From the NCBI RefSeq assembly GCF_000013745.1, contig NC_007925.1:4030001-4094000 (forward strand): a stretch of DNA of 64,000 bases, read 5' to 3'. Made by a program: the position numbers and the translations under genes. Below, piece after piece: positions 36,721 through 45,792 of this stretch. The first letter of the stretch is position 1. Each line of letters starts with the position of its first letter. The notes under the pieces are model-generated. The model saw nothing but the letters and a program-made list of their open reading frames with translations. It was not told the DNA's origin and ran no database searches. This stretch comes from Rhodopseudomonas_A palustris_F (GTDB lineage Bacteria; Pseudomonadota; Alphaproteobacteria; Rhizobiales; Xanthobacteraceae).

Positions 36721-38099
36721 CCGGTGATCTTCCAAGCGGATGGGTCGCCGCACCAATTGACGACCTTCGTGCGCTTGAGCCCAATGCTATCACTGATGGT
36801 CCCTATGGCAGCAGTCTCAAGACGAGCCATTACCGATCGAGCGGCGCTCGTGTGGTCCGTCTAGGCAATATCGGTTTTCGCAGATTCTTGAGTGCTGATG
36901 CGGTATACATTTCTGAGGATCACTTCAAGGCCCTGGTAAAGCATCACGTCAGGGCCGGAGACGTGTTGATTGCCGCGTTGGGTGACCCGGTAGGTCGTTC
37001 TTGCATTGCCCCGTCTGATATTTCGCCGGCGTTGGTGAAGGCAGATTGCTTTCGTCTTCGTTGTTCGCCTCACCTTTCAGCGCCATTCATAATGCTTTGG
37101 TTGAACTCGGAGTGCGCACGCGAAGCTTTTTCAAGCGCAGCTCACGGACTTGGACGTGTGCGCATTAACCTATCTGATTTTCGAACGACTGTAGTACCTG
37201 TTCCTCCAGCGACTGAGCAAGGGCGCATCGTCGCTAAGATCGACAACCTGTCCGCAAAGTCCAAACGCTCCCGCGATCACCTCGACCACATCCCCCAGTT
37301 GGTCGAGAAGTACAAGCAGGCGATCTTGGCGGCGGCGTTTCGTGGCGAGCTGACGCACGAGTGGCGTGTCAATAACCTCGACCAAAAGTGGCCGTGGCCG
37401 GAATGCTCACTGTCGGATATAGCAAACATCGGGACGGGAGCGACCCCTAAGCGCGGCGAGCAACGCTATTACAGCAACGGGAACATTCCGTGGATAACCA
37501 GCGGCGCCGTAAAACACGCGGTGGTGCAGGCCGCTGATGAATACATCACGGAGGCCGCAGTACGCGAGACAAACTGCAAGGTATTTCCGGCAGGAACGAT
37601 CTTGATGGCAATGTACGGAGAAGGCAAAACGCGAGGCCGTGTAACGGTGCTTGGTATCAACGCAGCAACAAATCAGGCCGTAGCTGCTATTCAGGTCAGG
37701 GCCGACAGTCCCGCAGTTCGAGACTTCGTCGTTTGGCACTTACGCAGCGGATACCTCGAACTTCGTGAAAGGGCGGCAGGTGGGGTTCAACCCAATCTCA
37801 ATCTCGGAATTGTCAATGCGTGGCGCATACCGTTGCCCTCTCGTGATGAACAGATGGAAGTAGTACGTCGAGTGCAAAAGGCCTTTGCCTGGATCGACCG
37901 TCTCACCATCGAAACCACCAGCGCACGCAAGCTGATCGACCGCCTCGACCAAGCCATCCTCGCCAAGGCATTCCGGGGCGAGTTGGTACCGCAGGACCCG
38001 AACGACGAACCGGCGAGCATCCTCTTAGAGCGCATCAAGGCCAAACGCGCGGGCAGTGCTGGGCACACCCGGCGACGTTCTGCGCGGGCCACTTCGTGA
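36717..38099 (+). CDS. hsdS: Type I restriction-modification specificity subunit (HsdS)
   Basis: This 460-residue DNA-recognition subunit has two target-recognition domains (about 5-165 and 225-390). Each is followed by a helical spacer: GRIVAKIDNLSAKSKRSRDHL...AAFRGELT and VVRRVQKAFAWIDRL...AKAFRGELV. The repeated FRGEL ending is typical. It starts with GTG inside the hsdM stop. TRDs are intact, so the system is probably functional. Recognition sequence cannot be predicted. Confidence 0.94.
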   Translation: MTGDLPSGWVAAPIDDLRALEPNAITDGPYGSSLKTSHYRSSGARVVRLGNIGFRRFLSADAVYISEDHFKALVKHHVRAGDVLIAALGDPVGRSCIAPSDISPALVKADCFRLRCSPHLSAPFIMLWLNSECAREAFSSAAHGLGRVRINLSDFRTTVVPVPPATEQGRIVAKIDNLSAKSKRSRDHLDHIPQLVEKYKQAILAAAFRGELTHEWRVNNLDQKWPWPECSLSDIANIGTGATPKRGEQRYYSNGNIPWITSGAVKHAVVQAADEYITEAAVRETNCKVFPAGTILMAMYGEGKTRGRVTVLGINAATNQAVAAIQVRADSPAVRDFVVWHLRSGYLELRERAAGGVQPNLNLGIVNAWRIPLPSRDEQMEVVRRVQKAFAWIDRLTIETTSARKLIDRLDQAILAKAFRGELVPQDPNDEPASILLERIKAKRAGSAGHTRRRSARATS

Positions 38100-38142
38100 C
38101 GCCCTGTTGCCACGCGTGCAGGTGGACCCCAAGGCGGAAGAG

Positions 38143-38354
38143 ATGCGAGGTAACATCATTCTCGTCGCCCTGAGGCAGGGCTTGATCGCACCTACATCAG
38201 CCAAGTCGAACGGGGAAAGCGAAACCTGACGGTGATCGTGTTGGCTCGCATTGCTGGTGCCTTGAAGACGACCCCGGACAAGCTTTTGATCGCCCCGCGC
38301 AAAGCTGGAAGCTTGCCGCCCGGATCGGGTCCGGTATCTGCCCGGTCACTTTAA
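38143..38354 (+). pseudogene. Decayed XRE-family helix-turn-helix regulator
   Basis: The frame ending at 38354 encodes AGLDRTYISQVERGKRNLTV and ARIAGALKTTPDKLL, a clear second half of an XRE domain. It is blocked upstream by an in-frame stop at 38151. An overlapping frame from ATG 38143 gives MRGNIILVALRQG, which resembles helix 1. A short deletion with a frameshift around 38175 would explain both. It follows hsdS directly and may be a lost controller of the R-M operon. Confidence 0.7.
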
Positions 38355-38943
38355 ACGCCAGACTTCAAGCCCATCGCCGCCGGCACCGTGAGGACGGAGC
38401 TAGGAGCCCGCTGAGTCCGGTGAAGATACAATGCATAATCCCCATCGGTACCGAACGGACGCGTTGTGGGGCCGCTGAAGGCATTGAGGCCGGCTTAAAG
38501 CGTGGCGTTCGGGTCTCTCTGCATGGAATTGCCTGAAGCCCGCCTTGCGTGGGCCGCATGGTGCTGCTTGATGTGCGGCCTTGGGCGATCTTGCTCAGGT
38601 AGACATTGAGCGGGGGATGGCGACGCCTCCCACCATAGAGCCCGCCTTATGGGCACCTCAAATTCCTGCACGCTGCCCCCCTAGGCACGTTAAGCCCTGC
38701 TCCGTGGGGGAGCCGGAGTGGTGGATGGGCGCTGCCATCCTCTCAATAGAGCGAGAGCTCTGTGCCTTGCCTCAGGCTGGTGCTTTATGAGGTCCTTCTT
38801 GGAGGTGGGACGATCACCAGTCTCACCCCCCTGAAAGGGCTCCCCTCGGCATTGGGCGCTGAGCCTAGAGCCCCACAGAAGGCTCCTTCCCCCCCTCTAG
38901 GTTTCCCCCTCCATTAGCGGAGGCGTAAGACGCGAAGTGGCTG
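38355..38943. other. Non-coding stretch downstream of hsdS
   Basis: No gene is supportable. It holds many short inverted GC runs, including CCTCC-N6-GGAGG near 38910, which may be remnants or a terminator for the minus-strand genes. Confidence 0.4.
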
Positions 38944-40230
38944 CTATTCGGACATAACTTTGATTTTTAATATCGCGCAGCCGCAACCTGTCTGGCGCTC
39001 AAATTCATCCTGCATCTCCTTTTGAGCCGCGACAGCACGAGATTCCGCCACCAGCACGGCGTCGTGGAGCGGCAAAGCGGTGATCCCTTGCCTAAAAAGC
39101 TGCGTGGTCACTTCGATGATGATGTCACTCTCAGCCCGCATCAATTCGAAACCCAAGCCGGTGCCGAACAGGGGCGCTATGGGGCCGTGTTTCTGGCAGA
39201 GCATTTTGATGGCATCTCGAAGTTTTGTGCCAGCCGGGAAATGCTGAAGCGTTTCCTCTGGCCAATTCTTCAGGGGGCCGTTTGCGAAGAGCAGCGCATT
39301 CATCAGCCTCTTCCACCCATCCCGGCCGGTCTGATCGCCTTGAACATCGTATATGTCGCCGTCCGGCTGCTCCGCCCGCGCCCGCACGTAGGCGAGCCGA
39401 GGAAACAGCTGCTGATAATCGACATCTGCAATTGGCTCACCATCAATGCGAATGCGCTTGCGCTCACTCCTCTCCATCGACATCCAGAAGCCGCCCGCAA
39501 GGCGACCGCCATGTCCCCACTTGCCGTTGTTGAAGATGCGTCGCAATGATCGGCGGTAAGGTGCAATAATCTGCCCGTCCTTCCCGATGGCCAATTTGTC
39601 GGAAGCTCCGGCGATTTCGATTTGCGCATCCCGCAAGTGACGATTCATGCGCCGGATTTGCCCGGCCCACTGTTTGGTTCTGGCCGTTGGTTTGAAGCTC
39701 ACGGCCTGCGCCCGCCCGTCTTCATCCTTTCCCTCCTTTAGGATGATGAGAGCCGGGTCGTCCAATCGGTAAATGCTGCGCCAATCGGGAGGATTGAGAG
39801 GGAGACAGCTTGCGAGATGTTCGGTCGGTGAGATGAGCGACGCCTGCTTGAGTCTTTCGGATATCCTGAACCCCTTGCAGTCTTCGTGGATCAGTTTGAG
39901 TGCTGCTAACAAATCAATCGCGGTCAAGAAATGCTGACCGAAGACGGGGTTTGCGTTGCCGCCCTTCGGCCAAAGGAAGCCGTGCGCCCGAGGAATGGCT
40001 AGCTTCGCATCGCCCTCGGCGGCCTTTAGAAGCAACAAGTTGCAAGCCAAGGCTCCGACGGCGAGATAGAACTTCTTCTTATCGGCCGGCTGTCGTGCCC
40101 GTTGCCTGATTCCGTTTGCAAGTTCGTGCTCAATTAGTTGGTCGCCGATCCTCTCAATTGCGGCGCTCAATTCGGCGGTTCTTGACCGGAATTGTGGATC
40201 GAACCACATCAGCTCAATTTGATCGTCCAT
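38944..40230 (-). CDS. Unrecognised island protein with PolA palm-like motifs
   Basis: This 428-residue soluble protein (440 from TTG 40266) is of no family I can name. The C-terminal ~170 residues show an order resembling DNA polymerase A palm motifs. Motif A-like is IADVDYQQLFPRLAY, a motif B-like helix is RDGWKRLMNALLFANG, and motif C-like is ALPLHDAVLV. No 3'-5' exonuclease or thumb is evident. The N-terminal half is helical and charged. It is the last gene of a minus-strand group led by a serine recombinase, so a replication or repair role for the element is a hypothesis. Start choice is uncertain because neither option has a good ribosome site. Confidence 0.7.
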   Translation of the reverse strand: MDDQIELMWFDPQFRSRTAELSAAIERIGDQLIEHELANGIRQRARQPADKKKFYLAVGALACNLLLLKAAEGDAKLAIPRAHGFLWPKGGNANPVFGQHFLTAIDLLAALKLIHEDCKGFRISERLKQASLISPTEHLASCLPLNPPDWRSIYRLDDPALIILKEGKDEDGRAQAVSFKPTARTKQWAGQIRRMNRHLRDAQIEIAGASDKLAIGKDGQIIAPYRRSLRRIFNNGKWGHGGRLAGGFWMSMERSERKRIRIDGEPIADVDYQQLFPRLAYVRARAEQPDGDIYDVQGDQTGRDGWKRLMNALLFANGPLKNWPEETLQHFPAGTKLRDAIKMLCQKHGPIAPLFGTGLGFELMRAESDIIIEVTTQLFRQGITALPLHDAVLVAESRAVAAQKEMQDEFERQTGCGCAILKIKVMSE

Positions 40231-40359
40231 GGAGACACGGATTCTCTGCTTGCTATCGGTGCTCAAAGTAACCGGCTTAAATGCCTAACATGTGCGTACC
40301 GTCACCGCGCCACCTGATCTCACGACAGAACGTGATGCCGAGAATTGTCGTCCGGGATG

Positions 40360-41100
40360 TCATGCCTTCGGTGGCAACGCGGGGTGACGGCCGTATCGTT
40401 TGACCTTCAGGTTGAGGACTGAGGCGAGGTGTTTGTCCACGACCCATTCGCAAGGTTGCTCGACGGCCTTTCCGATCAATCTCAGGACCGGCCCAGAAGA
40501 GCGAGGAAAGGCGTGGAGCTCAGATACTTTTCTGAGGCGGCCCCTGTCGTCGGGAAGCTCCCAAACGCGATGGTAGCCGCTTGCAAGGCGATGCAGCGCC
40601 TTCGCGATCTGAACCCTGCGAAACTCCTTCGTCCGGTGAGAGCCGGGGTCCTCTTCGATCAATGCCGTGACGGCTAGCACGATGGCGACAAACCGCTCTG
40701 GCTTGATGCCTCCGACGCGAAGCCGCGCCAATGCGATCTTAGCCCGTTTGGATGCGGGCATGCCCTTGAGTCGCGTGGCGATTTCGGTGGGACCCGCTGC
40801 CTCTAAGGTCCCCTCAATGGAGGCCAAGGCGGCCGAAATGAACTTGTCCGCGTTGATCCGTGGCCGGAGATAGGAGGTCGCCGCAGCAAGGTAGGGCTTC
40901 AATTCTGCCGCGCTGTAAGTTCCATGCCAGTGACTTCCGTGCCGAGCTTTATGCTCGACATGCTTGCGACAATGAAAGGCAGCAAGACCTTTCCCGGCTG
41001 CCGCCATTGTTGGCCTACCGCAGGAAGGAATTACGCAGCCAGTCGAAGAAGCGATGCCTTGGTCGAGCCGATGTTTAATTCTTCTTGGCGATTTCATCAT
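40360..41100 (-). CDS. Hypothetical island protein with putative N-terminal zinc site
   Basis: This 246-residue basic protein is not recognised. A C-x4-C pair (CVIPSC) and C-x3-H (HCRKH), followed by HGSHWHGTY, could bind zinc in the first 70 residues. The rest is helical with many Arg/Lys, which suggests nucleic-acid contact. It lies 9 bases downstream of the preceding gene and 129 bases before the palm-like gene. Confidence 0.65.
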   Translation of the reverse strand: MMKSPRRIKHRLDQGIASSTGCVIPSCGRPTMAAAGKGLAAFHCRKHVEHKARHGSHWHGTYSAAELKPYLAAATSYLRPRINADKFISAALASIEGTLEAAGPTEIATRLKGMPASKRAKIALARLRVGGIKPERFVAIVLAVTALIEEDPGSHRTKEFRRVQIAKALHRLASGYHRVWELPDDRGRLRKVSELHAFPRSSGPVLRLIGKAVEQPCEWVVDKHLASVLNLKVKRYGRHPALPPKA

Positions 41101-41109
41101 TGAAACCGA

Positions 41110-41799
41110 TCAAAGGGCAAATCGCTCTCCGTCGCTGCTAGTCGGACGACCTACCAGCTCATCCCAGTGCCAATGATCCGCAACGGCGAACAGGGTAGTC
41201 AACACGGAGATAACGGTTGACGGCTCAGCGACGACTAGCTTCTTGGATCGCTTCGCCAGTTTGGTGTCGATTGCCGCGAGCAGGCCGCGTCGCGATAGAC
41301 CTTCACCGGCCCCATAGGTGGAAGGAACAACGTATCGGTATCCGTGCGGTGGATTTCGCTCCCAAAGCCGCCCATTGGAAAGCATTCCAAACAGGGGACG
41401 ATGAAGATTTGTGCGAAGCTTATCAACCTTCATGTCGAAGTAATATTTTTCAATGTTGCCGCCGCTTCCCCGGATTAGCTTAATTTTCGCACCAGCGATC
41501 TCTAGAACACGCGTCAGGGCTGCGTGGACCGGCAGCATGAAGCGAGTTACCGGTTTGTCCGCCTTCTTGGGCCCATTGACCAGTAAGCTAACAAGAGCGC
41601 GGTGGTTCTCGTCCTTCTCCCCCAGCTTTGCCTCTAAGAAAACTCCTCCGGTAAGACTTCCTATGAAGTCAGCTAAAGGGGGCATCGAATATTGCCCGGG
41701 GTCGGCCTGAACTAGTTTTCTTGCTTCATTCGCCCACGCCTCGATACACGCAAAGGCTTGGATTGATTCTAAATGTGTAGGCATGCTCTGCTGCACCAT
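41110..41799 (-). CDS. Hypothetical island protein
   Basis: This 229-residue soluble protein is of unknown family. It is mixed alpha/beta with a central conserved-looking segment (IKLIRGSGGNIEKYYFDMKVDKLRTNLHRPLFGML). No signal peptide or membrane helix is visible. It begins two bases after the serine recombinase stop and is followed after 9 bases by the zinc-site protein, so the genes form one operon. Confidence 0.65.
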   Translation of the reverse strand: MVQQSMPTHLESIQAFACIEAWANEARKLVQADPGQYSMPPLADFIGSLTGGVFLEAKLGEKDENHRALVSLLVNGPKKADKPVTRFMLPVHAALTRVLEIAGAKIKLIRGSGGNIEKYYFDMKVDKLRTNLHRPLFGMLSNGRLWERNPPHGYRYVVPSTYGAGEGLSRRGLLAAIDTKLAKRSKKLVVAEPSTVISVLTTLFAVADHWHWDELVGRPTSSDGERFAL

Positions 41800-41801
41800 T
41801 G

Positions 41802-42548
41802 CTATTCGAGGTTACGAACAAGTCCTTCTTGCAGTAGATGGAACTGTGGCAGGTGACCAGACCGCATCTTGGCTATTACGCGGATCACCTGCAAAGCGGA
41901 CCACCCCTTGCCGCCACGAGCGGTGGGGATGCAGCGGTTCGTGAGTTCTTTGGCAAGGCCGGTCGCCGAAGTTAAGCCAGCCCTACGAAGCTCATCAAGA
42001 AGTGGGGCAAGGTCGGCAGCACGCTCCTTGGCGCGGTTCGCCTGCATCATTCGGCCCTCTGCTTGTGCATGCTGTGACATGATGACGCCCCGGTTGCCGC
42101 CAAGCTTCTGTCCGCGTGCCTTTGCGGCCGAAAGCGCAGCCCTCGTGCGTGACGAAATAAGACCGGCCTCCAGTTCGGCCACCGCCGCCATCTGCTGAAG
42201 CATAAACCGGCCGGTGGGGCCCTCGATGGCTGGCAGGTCGGCGAACCTGACATCAACGCCCGCTTCAAGGAGCTTCGATAGAAAGCCGACGGAGCGAGTA
42301 AGCCGATCTACCTTTGCCACAACAAGCGCCGCACGATGAATACGGGCTGTTGCCAATGCCTGCTCAAGCGCCGGCCTGTCATGCCTCCGCCCACTCTCAA
42401 TCTCGATGAATTCAGCAACGACATTGGCGGTGCTGTCCTTCAGGTATCCCACAACAGCTGCCCGCTGCGCCTCGATACCAAGTCCGGAAACACCCTGCTT
42501 TCGGGTTGACACTCGATAGTAGGCGACGAACTTAAACTTGTTGACCAT
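41802..42548 (-). CDS. Serine recombinase (resolvase/invertase family)
   Basis: This 248-residue site-specific recombinase has nucleophile Ser14 in YYRVSTRKQ. The resolvase core continues with DRPALEQAL, KVDRLTRS and a long E-helix, followed by a short C-terminal DNA-binding part (IPTARGGKGWSALQVIRVIAKM). ATG 42548 was chosen because it directly precedes the catalytic strand; 14 further residues upstream are possible. It leads a four-gene minus-strand group. The element already has a tyrosine integrase, so this enzyme may resolve, invert or move a nested unit. Confidence 0.92.
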   Translation of the reverse strand: MVNKFKFVAYYRVSTRKQGVSGLGIEAQRAAVVGYLKDSTANVVAEFIEIESGRRHDRPALEQALATARIHRAALVVAKVDRLTRSVGFLSKLLEAGVDVRFADLPAIEGPTGRFMLQQMAAVAELEAGLISSRTRAALSAAKARGQKLGGNRGVIMSQHAQAEGRMMQANRAKERAADLAPLLDELRRAGLTSATGLAKELTNRCIPTARGGKGWSALQVIRVIAKMRSGHLPQFHLLQEGLVRNLE

Positions 42549-43021
42549 CACTGTTACATCCCAATCAACGACCGATGACTGAGATGTCATGAGAATAGAC
42601 CGACGCGCAATGAGTCAAAACGACTCAGCTGTCTGGAGCCGGCGCCATTCAATCCGGGGAAGCGGCGAACTGCGACGTGAAACGCTTGCAAAGCGAATCC
42701 ATTGGGCTCCCTGATTAGAACGATTCGATCGTCACAGACGAGATCGGCTTGCTGTCCCAGCACAGATAGCTCTGATGAGTGCCGAAGAACGGGAGGGGTA
42801 AGGGGGGAAATCTCAGCCGCCGCACGTCGAGGTCACCACTCTCGTGAGCACCCCTTCGCAACTTCGTCCGGAGACGAGGCGATGGCCCCAAACCTTGGAA
42901 GCCGAACTCAGAGAGATGGTGACGAATGCTGCGAAATGCCTAATTGCTTCAACCAACATTTTGACACGCAACAGTTTTCGGCTATTGGTAAATGCGCATA
43001 ACGTGCGTATGTCGCGCCTCA
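42549..43021. other. Divergent intergenic region in the island
   Basis: It separates the serine recombinase from the exported ClpP-like gene. No gene or clear operator was recognised. Confidence 0.4.
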
Positions 43022-44245
43022 ATGGGGTCACACCAAAGATTTGGATTGAATGTGTTGCCAAGGCTACTGATAGACCGATTTTCGTTGTGTTGTGTCTTGC
43101 TCACAATTGCGACCCCCACGTACGGCGCGGAGAAGTTCGATTACGACATCAAATCGCCGATGGTATTTCTTGCTGGTTACAACGGCGGCAATTGCAATGG
43201 TTGCGAATGGATTATTGCCGAAGGAACGATTACTTCGGAAACACCCGCGCTGTTTAAAGCCTACCTAGAAAAGAAGAAGCCAAATCGCGGTGCATCCATT
43301 CAATTGAATTCTCCTGGCGGGAATCTGATAGCGGGGATTAAGCTTGGCGAACTGATCCGGTCTGCCGGGCTCATCACGTTGGTCGGAAAGACCGTAGGTG
43401 AGCGGGCGTCCTTCGATCGAGAAGCCATAAAAGATGAAGGCGAAGTAGCTCCCGAAAGCGCGAAGAGAGAGCCCATTTGTGCCTCTGCGTGCGTATATGC
43501 ATTTGTAGGCGGTGAGACGCGGTTTGCCACTAAGGCAAAGATAGGAGTTCACCAGTTCTATGATGGCAAATCGGCTAGCGACCCTCTCGCAAAGACAGCG
43601 AGCTCCATTGATCGATCCGCAGATCAGCTGTTGGCTGGCCTCCTCCTCGAATATGTAATCAGGATGGGAATTGATCCAAAGCTTATCGCAATAGCGAGTT
43701 CAGTCCCTCCGTGGGGCGAAATGAAATGGCTTACGGACCAAGAACTTACCGAGTTGAAGATCGACAATTCGGAAGTATCATACACGCCCCTTTCTGTCGA
43801 ACCTTTCGGGACGCAAGGTTCATTTGCGGAAACCAGGAGCAGATCAATCTACTATAGCTTCCACCACCGTATTTACTGCAAGGATCGACCAGACAGCGTT
43901 TATCTCGCCTTCAGTTTCGACGCAAAAGGTGGCAACGCTGATTATGTGAAGAGTATGTTTGAAGGAGTTCTATCAAGCTCATCGATTGAACTTGGCACCA
44001 GCAAAGGCGCACAGTTCTTTCCCTCCAAACTGTTTGGCGTAGTTGTTACAAAAGGGGAGCAACCAACGGTCCAAGCCTCTACCTTGGTCGTAGGAGCGAC
44101 GATGGCAGACTTTCAAGCTGCTGATCGCGTCTCCATCAACAGCAACCTCTCTAAGCACGAGGGCAATATGGCGTTCTGGATGTCGTTTCCCATTAAGGGC
44201 GACCGCCGAAAGATTGGAATCGTAGCTCGATCCTGTGTTAAATGA
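43022..44245 (+). CDS. Exported ClpP/crotonase-fold protein (COG3904-like)
   Basis: This 407-residue protein has an N-terminal hydrophobic signal (LCCVLLTIATPTYGA, cleavage about residue 35). The serine-protease-like fold shows oxyanion block IQLNSPGGNLIAGIKL, candidate Ser in ICASACVYAFVGG, and His in AKIGVHQFY. The C-terminal ~150 residues are of unknown fold. ATG 43022 gives a compact signal peptide; ATG 42992 adds ten residues. Composition is clearly more AT-rich than chromosomal neighbours, indicating foreign origin. Substrate and role are unknown; it may act on envelope proteins of the host. Confidence 0.75.
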   Translation: MGSHQRFGLNVLPRLLIDRFSLCCVLLTIATPTYGAEKFDYDIKSPMVFLAGYNGGNCNGCEWIIAEGTITSETPALFKAYLEKKKPNRGASIQLNSPGGNLIAGIKLGELIRSAGLITLVGKTVGERASFDREAIKDEGEVAPESAKREPICASACVYAFVGGETRFATKAKIGVHQFYDGKSASDPLAKTASSIDRSADQLLAGLLLEYVIRMGIDPKLIAIASSVPPWGEMKWLTDQELTELKIDNSEVSYTPLSVEPFGTQGSFAETRSRSIYYSFHHRIYCKDRPDSVYLAFSFDAKGGNADYVKSMFEGVLSSSSIELGTSKGAQFFPSKLFGVVVTKGEQPTVQASTLVVGATMADFQAADRVSINSNLSKHEGNMAFWMSFPIKGDRRKIGIVARSCVK

Positions 44246-44301
44246 AGAGACACGGTGGGTCGGTTGCGATAGCTGCTTCACCCGATACGCACCTCGAAAC
44301 T

Positions 44302-45714
44302 TCATTTTGGCAATTCAACAGACTCGACGCAGTCCTTTTTCAGCTGCTTGAGTTGAGCGTTTGAATAGAGACCAAATGTAATTCCAACGTTGCCTTCATG
44401 GCCCATGATGTCGGCCACAATGTTTTCCCTGTGGCCAGCCTCCTCAGCCTTGGTGGCAAACCAGCGCCGGAAACTGTGAAAGTTTACTTTTGACCGACGT
44501 GCTCCCGGTCTCTTGTCGTCAACGCCCACCTTCTTACGGTAGTAGGCGAACCGCTTTGAGATCGCCATCGTGCGATTGTCATCCCAACCGGTGTTGGGAA
44601 AATCGGGGAATAAGTAGGACTTTACGTCGCGCGTTCCTGTAAGCTGCTCTACTAAAGGGTCCAGCGCTGAATGAATGGGAATAGTGCGAACACCGGCAGC
44701 GGTCTTACTGCGTGTGATCGAGAATAGGCCATCTTTACAGTCACCAACGCGAAGCTGTCCGATCTCCTCCAGACGCATTCCAGACAGTGCCCCGATCAGC
44801 ATTACGTTCGACAGGTCCTTGTCGGCAGGCCCGACGAGAAGCTTGCGGATTTCATCGTCAGTGAAGGGCCTTTCGGGGCCGAGGGGGCCGTCTGGCGCGA
44901 CCCTATGCGCTCTTGTCTTGGGCAGAGACTTTCGCATCCATGGATTCGGCTGCACGCCGAAGCTTCGATCTAGCCATTCCCAGTATTGCCGGAGCGCAGA
45001 TAGCTTTTTGTTTGCGGTCTTGGGATGCGCCCCGGCCTTGACGAAGAAATCGTCTCGGAAGTTTGATGCGACGCGGTCGGTTATGCTCTCAATGAAGAAG
45101 CCCTGATCTGACTTCTCGCACCAAGACCTGAACTGCCCGATGGCCATGCGAGCATCTGCTTTAGTACGCTCGCCATACGTCGATGACGATAGCCAACGAT
45201 CAACATAAATATCGGCCGGAGTTGCCTTGCCGGTGGCCAGCCGCGCAAAGTCAGTCGCCTGCCGGGAAGCGGGGGTTCCTTCATCGAAAGGGTCGTAGTC
45301 CTCGCGGGGCGCCCCGGCGGCAAGGTCTATCTCCTCGGCGCGGTCCGCGATTTCGTGCTTTAGTTCGTTTCGACGGGCGGCATCGGCCCGCACAAATTCC
45401 TCCCTGAAGGCCATCGCTTCAAGAAGCAGCGGGTCGCCGTCCTTCGAGGTAGAGGCTCGGCATTCGGCGATCTGGGTCTTCAGAGTGGCCAAGGCGTTCC
45501 AACGGGCCACGCGGGCCACCCGTAGGTCGTCCGTTTCGAGCGACTTCAGGAGCCGCTTTTTGCCCAGAACGCCCTGGAGTGTCCTTGGAACCTCAGCAAC
45601 GACGTACCACGTCGTTCCGCCCCCCCTGGGCTGGGTCAGGTAACGGCGGTCTCCACCACCTCTTTCCGACCTTTGCGCAGATTTCAAGATGCTTGCCCCC
45701 AACGCCGCCCCCAA
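44302..45714 (-). CDS. Tyrosine recombinase/integrase of the island
   Basis: This phage-type integrase catalyses insertion at tRNA-Gln. The 470-residue protein has an N-terminal arm-binding-like domain (YLTQPRGGGTTWYVVAEVP), a SAM-like core-binding domain (about 170-270) and a catalytic domain. Catalytic residues are R in SGMRLEEIGQL, H-x-x-R in HSFRRWF, H in MGHEGN and Tyr in FGLYSNAQL. No ATG lies in the first 90 codons; TTG or another rare start within 45670-45714 is likely. The coding start overlaps the right arm repeats, so the protein may repress its own promoter. It is next to attR rather than next to the tRNA. Confidence 0.93.
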   Translation of the reverse strand: MGAALGASILKSAQRSERGGGDRRYLTQPRGGGTTWYVVAEVPRTLQGVLGKKRLLKSLETDDLRVARVARWNALATLKTQIAECRASTSKDGDPLLLEAMAFREEFVRADAARRNELKHEIADRAEEIDLAAGAPREDYDPFDEGTPASRQATDFARLATGKATPADIYVDRWLSSSTYGERTKADARMAIGQFRSWCEKSDQGFFIESITDRVASNFRDDFFVKAGAHPKTANKKLSALRQYWEWLDRSFGVQPNPWMRKSLPKTRAHRVAPDGPLGPERPFTDDEIRKLLVGPADKDLSNVMLIGALSGMRLEEIGQLRVGDCKDGLFSITRSKTAAGVRTIPIHSALDPLVEQLTGTRDVKSYLFPDFPNTGWDDNRTMAISKRFAYYRKKVGVDDKRPGARRSKVNFHSFRRWFATKAEEAGHRENIVADIMGHEGNVGITFGLYSNAQLKQLKKDCVESVELPK

Positions 45715-45730
45715 CGGTTTGCCCCCAACG
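45691..45730. repeat. Right candidate integrase arm sites
   Basis: Three CCCCCAACG units occur in 40 bases. The block 45697-45716 matches 31761-31780 in 19 of 20 bases, and GCTTGCCCCCAAC (45691-45703) matches 31780-31792 exactly. Confidence 0.65.
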
Positions 45731-45792
45731 CAGGGAAGACATATGCCTTATTTTACAGTATATCCAGCGCAAAAAATGCGATTCTCTTAGGG

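Noticed and set aside
31871..38099. BREX, DISARM or other composite defence system around HsdRMS
   Set aside because: No phosphatase, PglX, ATPase or helicase partner genes were found; the genes form a standard type I R-M operon.
38944..44245. Integrative conjugative element
   Set aside because: No relaxase, coupling protein or type IV secretion genes can be recognised in the island.
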